NCBI RefSeq assembly: GCF_025985425.1
Contig: NZ_CP094972.1
Coordinates: 2,170,001 to 2,234,000 of the forward strand
DNA: 64,000 nt
Origin: Entomomonas sp. E2T0
GTDB lineage: Bacteria > Pseudomonadota > Gammaproteobacteria > Pseudomonadales > Pseudomonadaceae
Direction: 5' to 3'
The translations under genes were made by a program, and so were the position numbers. The notes beneath the pieces were generated by a model. The model was given only the letters and a program-made list of their open reading frames with translations. It was not told where the DNA came from and searched no databases. Positions 9,423-17,939 of the stretch are shown here, one piece after another. Every line of letters starts with the position of its first letter. Within the stretch, counting starts at the first letter, position 1.

Positions 9423-11393
9423 TCAGGCCTCTGTTATTAATTCAAGGAATGGATTGTTATTTGGTGTGAACTCGGTAAACACTAAAGAAGTCTTAAGTAG
9501 ATACCCTTTAATGATTTGTCCTTTTTTTCTAGGTCCTATCACACTGCATTGCCAGATATTAAGATCATCTTCTCGTTTAATATGTATTTTTAGTCGTTCA
9601 AAACTGCTTTGAATGACTTTCCAAGGCTCTTTTTTATTGTTATCAATCACCTTTGCTAATTCAGGATATTCAAAAGAAAAGCGTTGAAAAATACTAGGAG
9701 AGACAATAAATAATTTATCTTGGATGATATGCACCTTAGCATCGGCATCATTGATTTTTAGTTTATGTGTACTAATACGTTGTTTTAACCACTGAATAAA
9801 CATTTCCCCTAATGAAGTCTTAGTCAAAGGTTCATCTAAGTTAAAGACTAGATTGGAAGAGTCGAGAGCAGCTGTAGAATTATCATTAAGATATAAATCT
9901 ACACAAGCATCAACCACTTCAGTGGCATTATTACCATCAAAATTACTATCAAATAAACTAACTTCAATTGACGGTTCTTCTATGGATTGATTATCAATAC
10001 TTACCGTTAAAGTATTTTCAGCAACTACTTCATTAGTATCCATATCAAACAACGATAAAATATCATCAGTATCATCATCTGCATTAGTCTTAGACAAATT
10101 TAATGGGGTGGGGGACGGGCTAGCTACATTAACTGTATTAGTTATATTAGCTAATTCATCAAAATTAAAATTATCTGCAACTTTCTTATTAGTTACTGTT
10201 TTATTAACAGCTTTTGTAGTTGTTGGATTAGTTTCCTCTTTTTGGATAACTTCAATTTGACCTTTAAATAACTCTGGTTTCTCATCGGAAGCCCAAATGA
10301 GAGAAGGATTCACCTTAATTAAACTAAACTCTTGTTGCCATTTACCCGTTTCATCACTCACTGCAACTGTCCAAATAGCTCTATCATCCACTGGGTTAGC
10401 TTGAATAATTTGATAGGATTGTAACTCATCAAATAAAATACTATTTTTAGAAGGAATACCATCAAACCCTTGAGACAGTAAATAAGCTCTTAAACTATCT
10501 GCTGTGGTCTTACTCATTAACCATAAACCATCCTGAGTAAGCCAACCATTACCAGGTGTTTTATTAATATTAAACTGAGTCTTAATTAACTGCTTAAGGC
10601 CTGTAATCAACTTCTTCTGGAGAGAGTTAACAGGAGCAGCAATAGCTTTTTCAGGATTAGCCCCAATATTTTTAGCAGTAGAAACTCTATCGGCTTTATC
10701 TACGATCTCACCTAAAAGCCCTGCATTCTCATAATTACCTGCCACTAAATTAAGAAAATTACTCCAAAGCTCTTGATAACTGCATAACCAATTGAGCATA
10801 TCAGTATCAATAATATGATGGCATAACAAACCCACTGCCATATCATGCAAGTGATAATCTCTATTTTGTAAGTACCTAAAACGATAGGGTTGTTTAATAG
10901 CTCCCAACCAAGGATGCCACTGTGAACCATCTTGTAATTGCACTTCAATATCTACTGCAATTTTACCTATATCATGCAATAAACCACCATAAGCAATAGC
11001 AGCTGTCCAAGCATCACCTTGTACTGCCTGATCTTCTGGTGCTGCACCAGGGGGTAATAAATAACTTTGTCTTAGCTTTAACGCATGACCCACTAATTCT
11101 AAGCCATGATCAAGAAGTCCACCTAAATACGCATGATGATGTGTTTCAGAAGCAGGGAACTGTTGCACCAGTGCAGCATATTTCTCAATAGGATTAACAT
11201 AAATCTTCTGGAAATTATCACGAGATAAAGACGTATGCTGCCAAATATGATTAATCAATGCTTGACGTAATTCAGTAGCTAGTAATTGATCAGCAGACTG
11301 AGGTAATAAATAGCCTTCAGATAGAGTATGTGGTTCAGCTGTAAATGATTTACCAACATTGATTCCAATTTTTCCCAGTAGTTTCTTAAGCAT
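9423..11393 (-). CDS. traI: MobH-family conjugative relaxase (TraI_2)
   Basis: A 656-residue relaxase that nicks oriT and pilots the transferred strand. The N-terminal TraI_2 domain shows the MobH three-histidine motif (HHHAYLGGLLDHG, residues 85-97) and the HD-type metal motif LLHDIGK (residues 138-144). A Thr/Asp-rich, low-complexity linker (about 390-530) leads to the C-terminal conserved domain (EMFIQWLKQRISTHKLKIND to the end). It is preceded by a leader with a 29-bp palindrome shared with the T4SS operons and with a 27-bp sequence also found upstream of traD. Confidence 0.9.
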   Translation of the reverse strand: MLKKLLGKIGINVGKSFTAEPHTLSEGYLLPQSADQLLATELRQALINHIWQHTSLSRDNFQKIYVNPIEKYAALVQQFPASETHHHAYLGGLLDHGLELVGHALKLRQSYLLPPGAAPEDQAVQGDAWTAAIAYGGLLHDIGKIAVDIEVQLQDGSQWHPWLGAIKQPYRFRYLQNRDYHLHDMAVGLLCHHIIDTDMLNWLCSYQELWSNFLNLVAGNYENAGLLGEIVDKADRVSTAKNIGANPEKAIAAPVNSLQKKLITGLKQLIKTQFNINKTPGNGWLTQDGLWLMSKTTADSLRAYLLSQGFDGIPSKNSILFDELQSYQIIQANPVDDRAIWTVAVSDETGKWQQEFSLIKVNPSLIWASDEKPELFKGQIEVIQKEETNPTTTKAVNKTVTNKKVADNFNFDELANITNTVNVASPSPTPLNLSKTNADDDTDDILSLFDMDTNEVVAENTLTVSIDNQSIEEPSIEVSLFDSNFDGNNATEVVDACVDLYLNDNSTAALDSSNLVFNLDEPLTKTSLGEMFIQWLKQRISTHKLKINDADAKVHIIQDKLFIVSPSIFQRFSFEYPELAKVIDNNKKEPWKVIQSSFERLKIHIKREDDLNIWQCSVIGPRKKGQIIKGYLLKTSLVFTEFTPNNNPFLELITEA

Positions 11394-11428
11394 GTATTCT
11401 CCGACGAGCGTAGCGAGGCGGAGCCAAA

Positions 11429-11455
11429 AGCCTTTTACCTCGTAAAAAGCCTTTT
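11429..11455 (-). repeat. 27-bp repeat shared with the traD ribosome-binding region (copy 1)
   Basis: Positions 11429-11455 match 59249-59275 with one substitution. On the minus strand it reads AAAAGGC, TTTTTACGAGG, then AAAAGGC again, so it is itself two short direct repeats around a GAGG. At the other copy it forms the whole gap between a T4SS gene and traD and supplies the ribosome site. Confidence 0.8.
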
Positions 11456-11557
11456 AAGGGTAAGCCCCTTTCCCTTATAAACCCTTCCCTTAAATAGCCC
11501 TTTCCCTTCAAATCTTTTGAATGCCTTTTTACGCCTTTTAATTTCTTAAAAACACAG

Positions 11558-11586
11558 TTAAATAAATATTGGAGATTTTTATTTAG
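11558..11586 (-). promoter_or_regulatory. 29-bp transfer-gene palindrome (relaxase copy)
   Basis: TTAAATAAATA, 7-nt centre, TTTTTATTTAG. It matches the copies before the three T4SS operons at 25 of 29 positions relative to 53683-53711. It lies 164 nt before the relaxase start, farther than in the T4SS operons. Likely a binding site of a common transfer regulator (inference). Confidence 0.65.
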
Positions 11587-11671
11587 ATACATATCTTGTT
11601 GATTTAAGCGTAACTTGATTTTGTTAAGTTAGTAGAGATTTACTTATAGAAGTAGAAAAAGATTTTATATT

Positions 11672-11689
11672 GTCTTATAATATTAAGAC
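11672..11689 (+). promoter_or_regulatory. Inverted repeat over a -10-like box before the R-M-like cassette
   Basis: GTCTTA (11672-11677) and TAAGAC (11684-11689) flank six bases; TATAAT (11676-11681) lies inside. No good -35 is visible. The arrangement suits an operator through which a controller protein, perhaps the HTH-like product of the first gene, represses its own cassette. Confidence 0.45.
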
Positions 11690-11715
11690 TTAAATTTTAA
11701 ACTAATGAATATAAT

Positions 11716-12099
11716 ATGAATCAATTTTTGTATAGTACATATGAAATTAGTCAGCTTGTATCTATGGCAATAGATAAGAAAGGATGGTCTTTAAGAAGCT
11801 GTTGTAGTTATTTTAATGCTAGATATTATAAAGAAATTGAATCTGGAGATGTGGTAAAGTTAGACAAAGATTTTGTCCAAAGAATTACAAGTAATCAATT
11901 TAAAGTTATTTCTTTGCGTGTCGTAAAATTATGCGAATTTCTTAATGTTGATCTTGAGATCAAACAATCTAAAGGATCCCTATTTATGAAAGAGTTTTCA
12001 CAATTTGATGAGATAGTTGAGTCTAATCCAGAATTAGAAATTAAGCTTAAAAAACTACTAAGGAATGTTGTTGATGTCATTTTATGGGGGAGTAAATAA
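11716..12099 (+). CDS. Small HTH-like protein, possible controller of the R-M cassette
   Basis: A 127-residue basic protein. The segment KGWSLRSCCSYFNARYYKEIESGD and then ISLRVVKLCEFLNVDLEIK resembles the helices of XRE/Cro-type regulators, but spacing is unusual and no family is recognised. It precedes the GHKL-nuclease and methyltransferase genes on the same strand with a 55-bp gap, the place where restriction-modification controller genes usually sit. An inverted repeat overlapping a -10 box lies 27-44 nt upstream. No Shine-Dalgarno sequence is evident before the ATG, which suggests a leaderless or weak start. Confidence 0.55.
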   Translation: MNQFLYSTYEISQLVSMAIDKKGWSLRSCCSYFNARYYKEIESGDVVKLDKDFVQRITSNQFKVISLRVVKLCEFLNVDLEIKQSKGSLFMKEFSQFDEIVESNPELEIKLKKLLRNVVDVILWGSK

Positions 12100-12154
12100 G
12101 AAATATTATTTGATTAGCGACAAATCTTATTTTAATAACTGTTAAGGAATACAT

Positions 12155-14293
12155 ATGAATAGCAAGCAAAAAACAAAATTAGAATTAAAGTATAGCCATA
12201 ATATAATTGAACACTTAGGTTTGAAGCTATATCAAAATAAGCCTACTAATGTGCTTGCTGAGTTAATATCAAACTCATGGGATGCTGATGCAGAAAAAGT
12301 TTGGATTGATCTAAATGATAATTATTTAGCAGTATATGATAATGGCTTGGGTATGACCCATGAAGAACTCGCTAATAATTACTTAGTTATCGGAAAAAAG
12401 AAACGATCTGAAAATAATATTGATGAAGAAACATCTAAAGGTCGAAAGATGATGGGGCGAAAGGGAATAGGGAAATTAGCTCCCTTTGGTATTGCCTCTA
12501 AAGTTTCTTTAATAACTGTAAGCGCTCTAGATAAAAAATGTTGCTGGTTAGAAATAAATTTATCTGAATTATTACAAAACCCACAACAAAATACTGATAG
12601 TCATTCTATTTATGAACCTAAAATAATAGCCGAAAGTATTCCTATAAGTGAGATGTTATCTATTCTACATCAACATGATACACATGGTTATGTTAAAAAA
12701 TTTATAGATGATATAGAGAATAGTCATGGAACATTAATTATTATGGATAATCTATCTATTAAACGTAGTATACCACCTAGTACGTTAATGGAATCAATAG
12801 GGCAACGTTTCACAGTGACATTGCTAAGAGACGACTTTACAGTATATATTAATGACAAAAAAGTTACTGAAAATGAAGCATTACCACATTTTGTAGTAAG
12901 ATATCCAGAACAAGGGTCTACAGAAGAAATTATTAATATAAATAACAAAGATAGAGTTGTTAGATACTGGGTAGGTTTTATAGATAAAGCAGATTGGCCC
13001 CAAGATCAAGCTGGTGTTGGAGTTTATGCTCATGGAAAAATAGCTCAAGACAGACCCTTTGTATTTGGTTTAAAAGGAAGGGAAATTACTACCAGATATA
13101 TGTATGGTGTTATTGAGGCTGATTGGTTAGATGAATTAGAAAATGAAGATATTATTTCTACTGATCGAACCAGTATTAATTGGAATAATAATGATGCAGC
13201 TCTGATGTATGAATGGGGAGCAGGTTTAGTTGCTAAATGGATAAAAGATTATAGAAAATATCAAGAAAAAAACAATAAAGGTAAAATTGATCTAAAAATT
13301 AGAGAGCTGCCAAGTGAGTTAAGAGTTACTGAAACTGAAAGAGAGGCCATAACAAAGATGGTTTGTAATATGAGTCCTAAAATTTATAGGGATGAACAAT
13401 TACAAAATGAAGTAATACATAATCTGACTTCTGCTTGGACGCACCGACCCACTAGAAATATTATTCAATCACTTTGGGATAAAATTAAAAACTCAGAAGG
13501 TAATGAAACTGAGTTTTTAGATATACTTAAAAAAATACATAAACATCTTGTACCAGAATCATTGTCTTTATCAGTAACTGTAGCACAAAAAATATATGCA
13601 CTCACACGACTATATGAATTAAGTAAAAATGGAACTGAGCCCCAATTACAGGCTCTACTTGAAAGTTTTCCATGGATTTTAGGTTCAGATAAAGGAAAAA
13701 TGTATGCAAATATATCACTAAAAAATTTGGCCAAACAAGCTAGCTTAGATCGTACATTACCATCACATGGAGGTACAGAAGGGGAATTGGCTATACAGCC
13801 AGACTCTGATACTAGACCAGATTTCTCTTTTTTTTCAAATGATAATGAGACTATATTGGATGTTGTAGAGCTAAAAAGTCCTCTGATTCCATTACAATAT
13901 AAGCACTTATCTCAATTACAAACATATTTTAATTGGTTAAGAGAAATATATCCCGATGCAAAAGTAACGGGCTATCTAATTGGAGAAAATCCAGGGAATG
14001 CGGTTAGGACGAATGATCCTGATTATAAAATCATAACTTGGGATTTATTATGTAAAGAATCAAGAAAAGACTATCTTGAATTATTGGCCTCTATGCTTCA
14101 TGGCGTATCAGAGTATTATGAAGATGCACGTATACAAGATGTAATTGCGTATGGTGGAGATTCTGCAAAAGAACTATTAATGCGTATGGCAAATGCCGAT
14201 TCAGTATTAAAAGATATCTTTGATAGAACAGAAAGAAAAATAAATGAAAAAACTAAGAAAAAAGTTGTGAAGAAAGATTTGGAGGATAGGTAA
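12155..14293 (+). CDS. GHKL (MORC/Hsp90-like) ATPase fused to PD-(D/E)XK nuclease; putative restriction enzyme
   Basis: A 712-residue protein. The N-terminal GHKL ATPase has the N-box (ELISNSWDADA, about residues 36-46), DNGLGMT (G1), a glycine-rich lid (MGRKGIGKLAPFG, G2, about 105-117) and SHGTLII (G3). The C-terminal part (about 500-640) looks like a Shedu/DUF4263-type nuclease: LLESFPWILG, then RPDFSFF (about 553) and VVELKSPL (about 570), the PD-(D/E)XK pattern, and QLQTYFNWL. GHKL proteins tied to cytosine methyltransferases are known (Iyer, Abhiman and Aravind 2008). The stop codon overlaps the methyltransferase start by one base, so the two are coupled. RBS AAGGA precedes ATG. Confidence 0.75.
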   Translation: MNSKQKTKLELKYSHNIIEHLGLKLYQNKPTNVLAELISNSWDADAEKVWIDLNDNYLAVYDNGLGMTHEELANNYLVIGKKKRSENNIDEETSKGRKMMGRKGIGKLAPFGIASKVSLITVSALDKKCCWLEINLSELLQNPQQNTDSHSIYEPKIIAESIPISEMLSILHQHDTHGYVKKFIDDIENSHGTLIIMDNLSIKRSIPPSTLMESIGQRFTVTLLRDDFTVYINDKKVTENEALPHFVVRYPEQGSTEEIININNKDRVVRYWVGFIDKADWPQDQAGVGVYAHGKIAQDRPFVFGLKGREITTRYMYGVIEADWLDELENEDIISTDRTSINWNNNDAALMYEWGAGLVAKWIKDYRKYQEKNNKGKIDLKIRELPSELRVTETEREAITKMVCNMSPKIYRDEQLQNEVIHNLTSAWTHRPTRNIIQSLWDKIKNSEGNETEFLDILKKIHKHLVPESLSLSVTVAQKIYALTRLYELSKNGTEPQLQALLESFPWILGSDKGKMYANISLKNLAKQASLDRTLPSHGGTEGELAIQPDSDTRPDFSFFSNDNETILDVVELKSPLIPLQYKHLSQLQTYFNWLREIYPDAKVTGYLIGENPGNAVRTNDPDYKIITWDLLCKESRKDYLELLASMLHGVSEYYEDARIQDVIAYGGDSAKELLMRMANADSVLKDIFDRTERKINEKTKKKVVKKDLEDR

Positions 14294-15360
14294 TGATACT
14301 TACATCTATAGACCTGTTTTCTGGAGGAGGAGGCTTGTCTGAAGGGCTTCGTCAAGCAGGGTTTAATGTTTTAGCTGCTATTGAAAACAATTCAATTGCT
14401 GCTGAAACTTTTCGTATTAACCATAAAAAAAGCCTTGTTATTGAAAAAGATATCCGATTTGTTTCTTCTACAGAAATTCTAAAACAGGCTAATATTAAAA
14501 AGGGAGAGTTAGATCTTTTAGCAGGTTGTCCTCCATGTCAAAGCTTCTCTAAATTAACAGCTAAGTATAATAATGATGATCAAAGAAATGCTTTGATTAT
14601 GCAGGTTTTCAGACTTACAAAAGATCTTAAACCAAAAGCAATAATGATTGAGAATGTACCAGGTATTTTGACAAGAGGGGCATCATATTTAAATGAGTTC
14701 ATTGATAATATAAAAAAATTAGGGTACATCGTAAATTTTGATATATTGCAAGTTGCTGATTATGGTGTACCACAAGATAGACGACGCTTTGTATTACTTG
14801 CAGGTTTTGGATTTGAAATTAAGATTCCTAAACCTACACATTCTCGTACAGGTAAAAACCTACCAAAGTGGAAGACTGTTAGAGAAGCATTATCTGGATT
14901 GAAAAAGCCCTTAAAGTTAGAGCAATCCTATTCAAAAGGTGGACCTCAAAAATATAACTGGCATATTATAAGAAACATTTCGGATATAAATATAACACGA
15001 CTTAAATACCTTAAAGCTGGTGGTACAAGATTTACTATTCCTGATCATTTAAGACCTAAATGCCATCAAGGTGATAACAAAGGATTTAGTAATATATATA
15101 CAAGAATGGAGTGGGATAATATATCTCCTACAATTACTGGAGGGTGTACAGCTCTGAGTAAAGGTAGATTTGGTCACCCATCTCAGATGAGAACTATTTC
15201 TGTAAGAGAGGCTGCTAGGTTGCAAACATTTCCAGATACATATCAGTTCGCTACGGATTATATTGATCAAGCGTGCCAAATAATTGGTAATGCACTACCT
15301 TGTGAATTTGCTCGTATAATGAGTCATTCTTGTTATTTAGCGATAAAACAATTCACATAA
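14293..15360 (+). CDS. DNA (cytosine-5) methyltransferase
   Basis: A 355-residue C5 methyltransferase with motif I (DLFSGGGGLSEGLRQAGF), motif IV with catalytic Cys (GCPPCQSFSK, about residue 82), motif VI (IENVPGI, about 119), motif VIII (PQDRRRFVLLAG), the target-recognition region (about 185-270), and motifs IX/X (VREAARLQTFPD; IIGNALPCEFA). It would protect host DNA from the upstream nuclease, or participate in defence with it. The recognition sequence cannot be predicted. Start ATG shares one base with the preceding stop. Confidence 0.92.
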   Translation: MILTSIDLFSGGGGLSEGLRQAGFNVLAAIENNSIAAETFRINHKKSLVIEKDIRFVSSTEILKQANIKKGELDLLAGCPPCQSFSKLTAKYNNDDQRNALIMQVFRLTKDLKPKAIMIENVPGILTRGASYLNEFIDNIKKLGYIVNFDILQVADYGVPQDRRRFVLLAGFGFEIKIPKPTHSRTGKNLPKWKTVREALSGLKKPLKLEQSYSKGGPQKYNWHIIRNISDINITRLKYLKAGGTRFTIPDHLRPKCHQGDNKGFSNIYTRMEWDNISPTITGGCTALSKGRFGHPSQMRTISVREAARLQTFPDTYQFATDYIDQACQIIGNALPCEFARIMSHSCYLAIKQFT

Positions 15361-15411
15361 TTTAAGTTTACTGATTTTTAGGTGTGGATTAATATAAGGG
15401 AATCTATTAAC

Positions 15412-15443
15412 TGATTAAAAAATAGTTGGGCTTATTGCCCAAC
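15412..15443 (-). terminator. Rho-independent terminator of the 15.5-16.2 kb gene
   Basis: GTTGGGC (15425-15431), 5-nt loop, GCCCAAC (15437-15443). On the minus strand a T-run follows (complement of AAAAAAT before the stem). Placed between the convergent methyltransferase and hypothetical gene; an A-run after the stem on the plus strand gives no plus-strand tail. Confidence 0.7.
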
Positions 15444-15480
15444 GTAAAAATATTAAGATATTATCTATAGAATATCATAT

Positions 15481-16203
15481 TTATAATATACCAATCCTTT
15501 GCTTAATTTTTTTTAAAAGTATTTCCTCTTTAGGGGATAAGGTATACCAGTCTTGTGTAAATTTCTCCCATAAAATTATGTCAGAGTTTACGCTGGCACA
15601 AATCCAAGCATTCGGACTAGTGGAGGTTTTTCGAATGACTTTAAATCCCATATGAATTGCGGCACAAATAAAAGATCCATTAGAAACATAAGCATCATCA
15701 TGTGATAGACCACGTTGGTAATGATATTGTTCAACACTCCATTTTAAACCATAACTACCTAGTCTATAACGTATAGTTTTTAATTTATTAAGGTGTTGTA
15801 AATATAAGCAGCATTTTTGGCACTCTTCAAGAGCATTTTTTAAATTTTCTCTTTTTTCTTTAAAGCGTTGACGATAGTTTTCTCGTGAACTATATTCATA
15901 TCTTTGATAGAAAGAATCACTAAAAAAATCTTCGTATTCAAAACCATGATGAGTTAATAATGGTTCTTGCTCCATGATACGTTCGATATCAGTAGTTGTA
16001 ATCAGATAGTTTTGATTGATAGGAATTGTATAATTTGATTTTAATTGATAAGTTGCTAGTGCCCAAGGCATTCCTATTTCTTTAAATGAAATAAAGTCCA
16101 AGGCTTTAGATAGGTTTTTAAATTGACCTGATTTTACAAGCTCTTTGGCTCTTTTTTTTGCTCTTTGGCTCGATAGACCAGAGGGAAAGATTATATCTGA
16201 CAT
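15481..16203 (-). CDS. Hypothetical protein with plasmid-type N-terminal helix pair
   Basis: A 240-residue basic protein of unknown function. Its first 45 residues (GLSSQRAKKRAKELVKSG, then NLSKALDFISF) match a short helical motif seen at the start of many plasmid and ICE proteins. The rest is rich in Lys, Tyr and Cys (EECQKCCLYLQHL), with no recognised catalytic motif. It lies alone on the minus strand between the R-M-like cassette and the T4SS, ends at its own terminator, and may be an ICE accessory gene. Confidence 0.6.
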   Translation of the reverse strand: MSDIIFPSGLSSQRAKKRAKELVKSGQFKNLSKALDFISFKEIGMPWALATYQLKSNYTIPINQNYLITTTDIERIMEQEPLLTHHGFEYEDFFSDSFYQRYEYSSRENYRQRFKEKRENLKNALEECQKCCLYLQHLNKLKTIRYRLGSYGLKWSVEQYHYQRGLSHDDAYVSNGSFICAAIHMGFKVIRKTSTSPNAWICASVNSDIILWEKFTQDWYTLSPKEEILLKKIKQRIGIL

Positions 16204-16549
16204 AATAAACTAACTCTTATGTTTAGCCATGTTGGATGTGCAGCCCATTTCACCCTTATATGGCAATTAATAAGGATTAGTTGATATTGAAAAATACACA
16301 TTATCTCGAAGGGATATTCGCCTACTCTAAATTGAGTGATGGGCTGACAAGCATAGTGTTGATGCTTCATATGTTCCTAGTTTAGTAAGAATCAGTTCAA
16401 AAATCAATGCCATTATTTATCTAATAAAAAATTGCAGAAGAATACCTAAAGCATCTAAATAAAAATAGGCAATTTTCATTTAGCTACTGTTATTTTTTTG
16501 CCAATCTCTAAGCTTATCTTTTTGATATTACTATCTTGAGGTAAGCCTT
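16204..16549. promoter_or_regulatory. 346-bp divergent regulatory region before the plus-strand T4SS block
   Basis: No gene seen. It separates the minus-strand hypothetical gene from the T4SS genes. The right half contains the 29-bp transfer palindrome (16455-16483) followed by a T-rich stretch. The left half has no clear promoter match or repeat that I can support. Confidence 0.6.
16455..16483 (+). promoter_or_regulatory. 29-bp transfer-gene palindrome (PFL_4709 operon copy)
   Basis: CTAAATAAAAA, 8-nt centre, then TTTTCATTTAG. It ends 66 nt before the first start codon of the plus-strand T4SS operon, nearly the same spacing as at the two minus-strand T4SS operons (70 and 65 nt). Read in the gene direction the three copies agree at most positions. 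Confidence 0.75.
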
Positions 16550-16963
16550 ATGGTTGACACTATTTCACCACTTAAACCCATCCATTTAATTGTATTGGCA
16601 CTGCTCAGTGTGTTTATGAATATATTGAGCTATGCAGATACAGTAATTTTTACTGATCAATCTCATCCTGTTTCTAATACTGGTAAACACGCCATTATTT
16701 ATTTAGATACTCCCTCTCACATAGAAGCAAAGCTTTCTGAAGGTTTATCTAATGACCCTGTAGAAGCAAAGCAGCAAGCTCTACAACGTATCCAAGATCC
16801 CAATATGCAACATCAGCTAATGAATGCTTACATTGGATTAAGTAAGGCATGGCAACTAGGTGTTACTAAACTGCCAGCTGTAGTGGTAGATGAACAGTAT
16901 GTTGTATATGGCATAAATGATGTTAATCAAGCTATACAACTAGTAAAACAATATAAGGAGTAG
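16550..16963 (+). CDS. TIGR03757 / PFL_4709 family integrating conjugative element protein
   Basis: A 137-residue exported protein with an N-terminal signal segment (IHLIVLALLSVFMNILSYA) and a thioredoxin-like core: TVIFTDQSHPV near residue 31, YLDTPSHIEAKLSEGL, and KLPAVVVDEQYVVYGIND. It is the first gene of the PFL_4709-4710-4711 block of GI-type T4SSs and probably helps assemble the periplasmic part of the mating pore. RBS GAGG at the expected place. Confidence 0.85.
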   Translation: MVDTISPLKPIHLIVLALLSVFMNILSYADTVIFTDQSHPVSNTGKHAIIYLDTPSHIEAKLSEGLSNDPVEAKQQALQRIQDPNMQHQLMNAYIGLSKAWQLGVTKLPAVVVDEQYVVYGINDVNQAIQLVKQYKE

Positions 16964-16966
16964 GTC

Positions 16967-17908
16967 ATGAAACGATTAATACTCTTTTTATTAATAGGCT
17001 TATCTTTATCCTCATTGGCTCAAATACCAGGTATCTCTAGCGGTGGTGGATTAGATACTGCCACAGTGATGAAATCAGCAGCTTCAACATCCTGTATGGA
17101 TTATCAAACAGTAGGTGTTTGTTATTGGCTTGATTGTGATAAGAAATGCAAAGTACGTACTTCTGTAAAAGTAAAACATTTTGTTCCAGAAGCAGTTGTA
17201 TCTACCTATGCTGATACAGGTAAAAATCCTTGGACAGACGTAGCAGGGATGAGTCCGACCAGTATAGGTGCTGAAGGTGGAGGGGATGTTACTACTGCAT
17301 CAAGTGGTAAAAATACACAAACACGTTTTAAAAACGCAGATGTAATCGGTCATCCTGGTGGATCGTTATTGGGGACTGTTGGACTAGGTTATACCTGTGA
17401 AAGTACTACCACTGCTTACTATCCTTACTTCTTAAGTACTTTAGATATTATAGGTTGGCGATTTGGTATTCCAGAGATGGTTTATCCTGAATCACTTGCT
17501 CCTGGTCTACGTGAAGTAGGCAGTATGGCCAGTGGCAATATGTGGGGCAATATCTTTCCACGTGAGGGGTTAATTACCCAAACAGATGACTTTAAAGCAG
17601 CAGCTGTAACAGCTCAAAAAGCAGCAGATATAACCACGCGTACTGGTCAAGCACACGTCTATACCCCAATCAAAGCTTCCTCTGCTAAAGATGGTTATTG
17701 GCCACCTAATGACCCAGTAATGGAAAACGACGCCAGTAATCATCGTTGGCAACAACTCTATCCAGAACAAAAAGATAGTTGCTCTGCTTTTCCAGATCGT
17801 GAAATGACTACACGTAGTGCAGGGGATAGTTATGTATTTGCTCTATGGCGACCTTATCGTTGTTGCAAACAAGTAGGGCAAGAGTTTTTAGGTTCAACAG
17901 GTTTTTAA
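16967..17908 (+). CDS. TIGR03756 / PFL_4710 family integrating conjugative element protein (TraU-like)
   Basis: A 313-residue exported protein: signal peptide (LILFLLIGLSLSSLAQ), then CYWLDCDKKCKVRTSVKVKHFVPEAVVSTY typical of the TraU-like family, and several Cys pairs (CMDYQTVGVCYWLDC; the CC near the C-terminus), which indicate periplasmic disulphides. TraU-type proteins are needed for DNA transfer by F-like and GI-type systems. It follows the PFL_4709 gene after 3 bp and precedes the PFL_4711 gene. Confidence 0.85.
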   Translation: MKRLILFLLIGLSLSSLAQIPGISSGGGLDTATVMKSAASTSCMDYQTVGVCYWLDCDKKCKVRTSVKVKHFVPEAVVSTYADTGKNPWTDVAGMSPTSIGAEGGGDVTTASSGKNTQTRFKNADVIGHPGGSLLGTVGLGYTCESTTTAYYPYFLSTLDIIGWRFGIPEMVYPESLAPGLREVGSMASGNMWGNIFPREGLITQTDDFKAAAVTAQKAADITTRTGQAHVYTPIKASSAKDGYWPPNDPVMENDASNHRWQQLYPEQKDSCSAFPDREMTTRSAGDSYVFALWRPYRCCKQVGQEFLGSTGF

Positions 17909-17939
17909 TTAAATAATGTATTGTTAAGGAAACAAGATC

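Larger units (their letters stand above)
11394..11715. promoter_or_regulatory. Divergent regulatory region, relaxase / HTH-like gene
   Basis: 322 bp without a supported gene. From left to right it holds: a GC-rich patch (11399-11423); a 27-bp element (11429-11455) repeated next to traD; a run of C-tracts (11465-11506; G-tracts on the relaxase strand); the T4SS-type 29-bp palindrome (11558-11586); and a TATAAT-like box (11676-11681) inside an inverted repeat, which probably serves the plus-strand cassette. Confidence 0.6.

Noticed and set aside
11386-11592. 68-codon frame overlapping the relaxase start
   Set aside because: Covers the low-complexity G-tract repeat and the palindrome; overlaps relaxase N-terminus; repetitive Lys/Arg/Gly translation is an effect of the DNA repeats.
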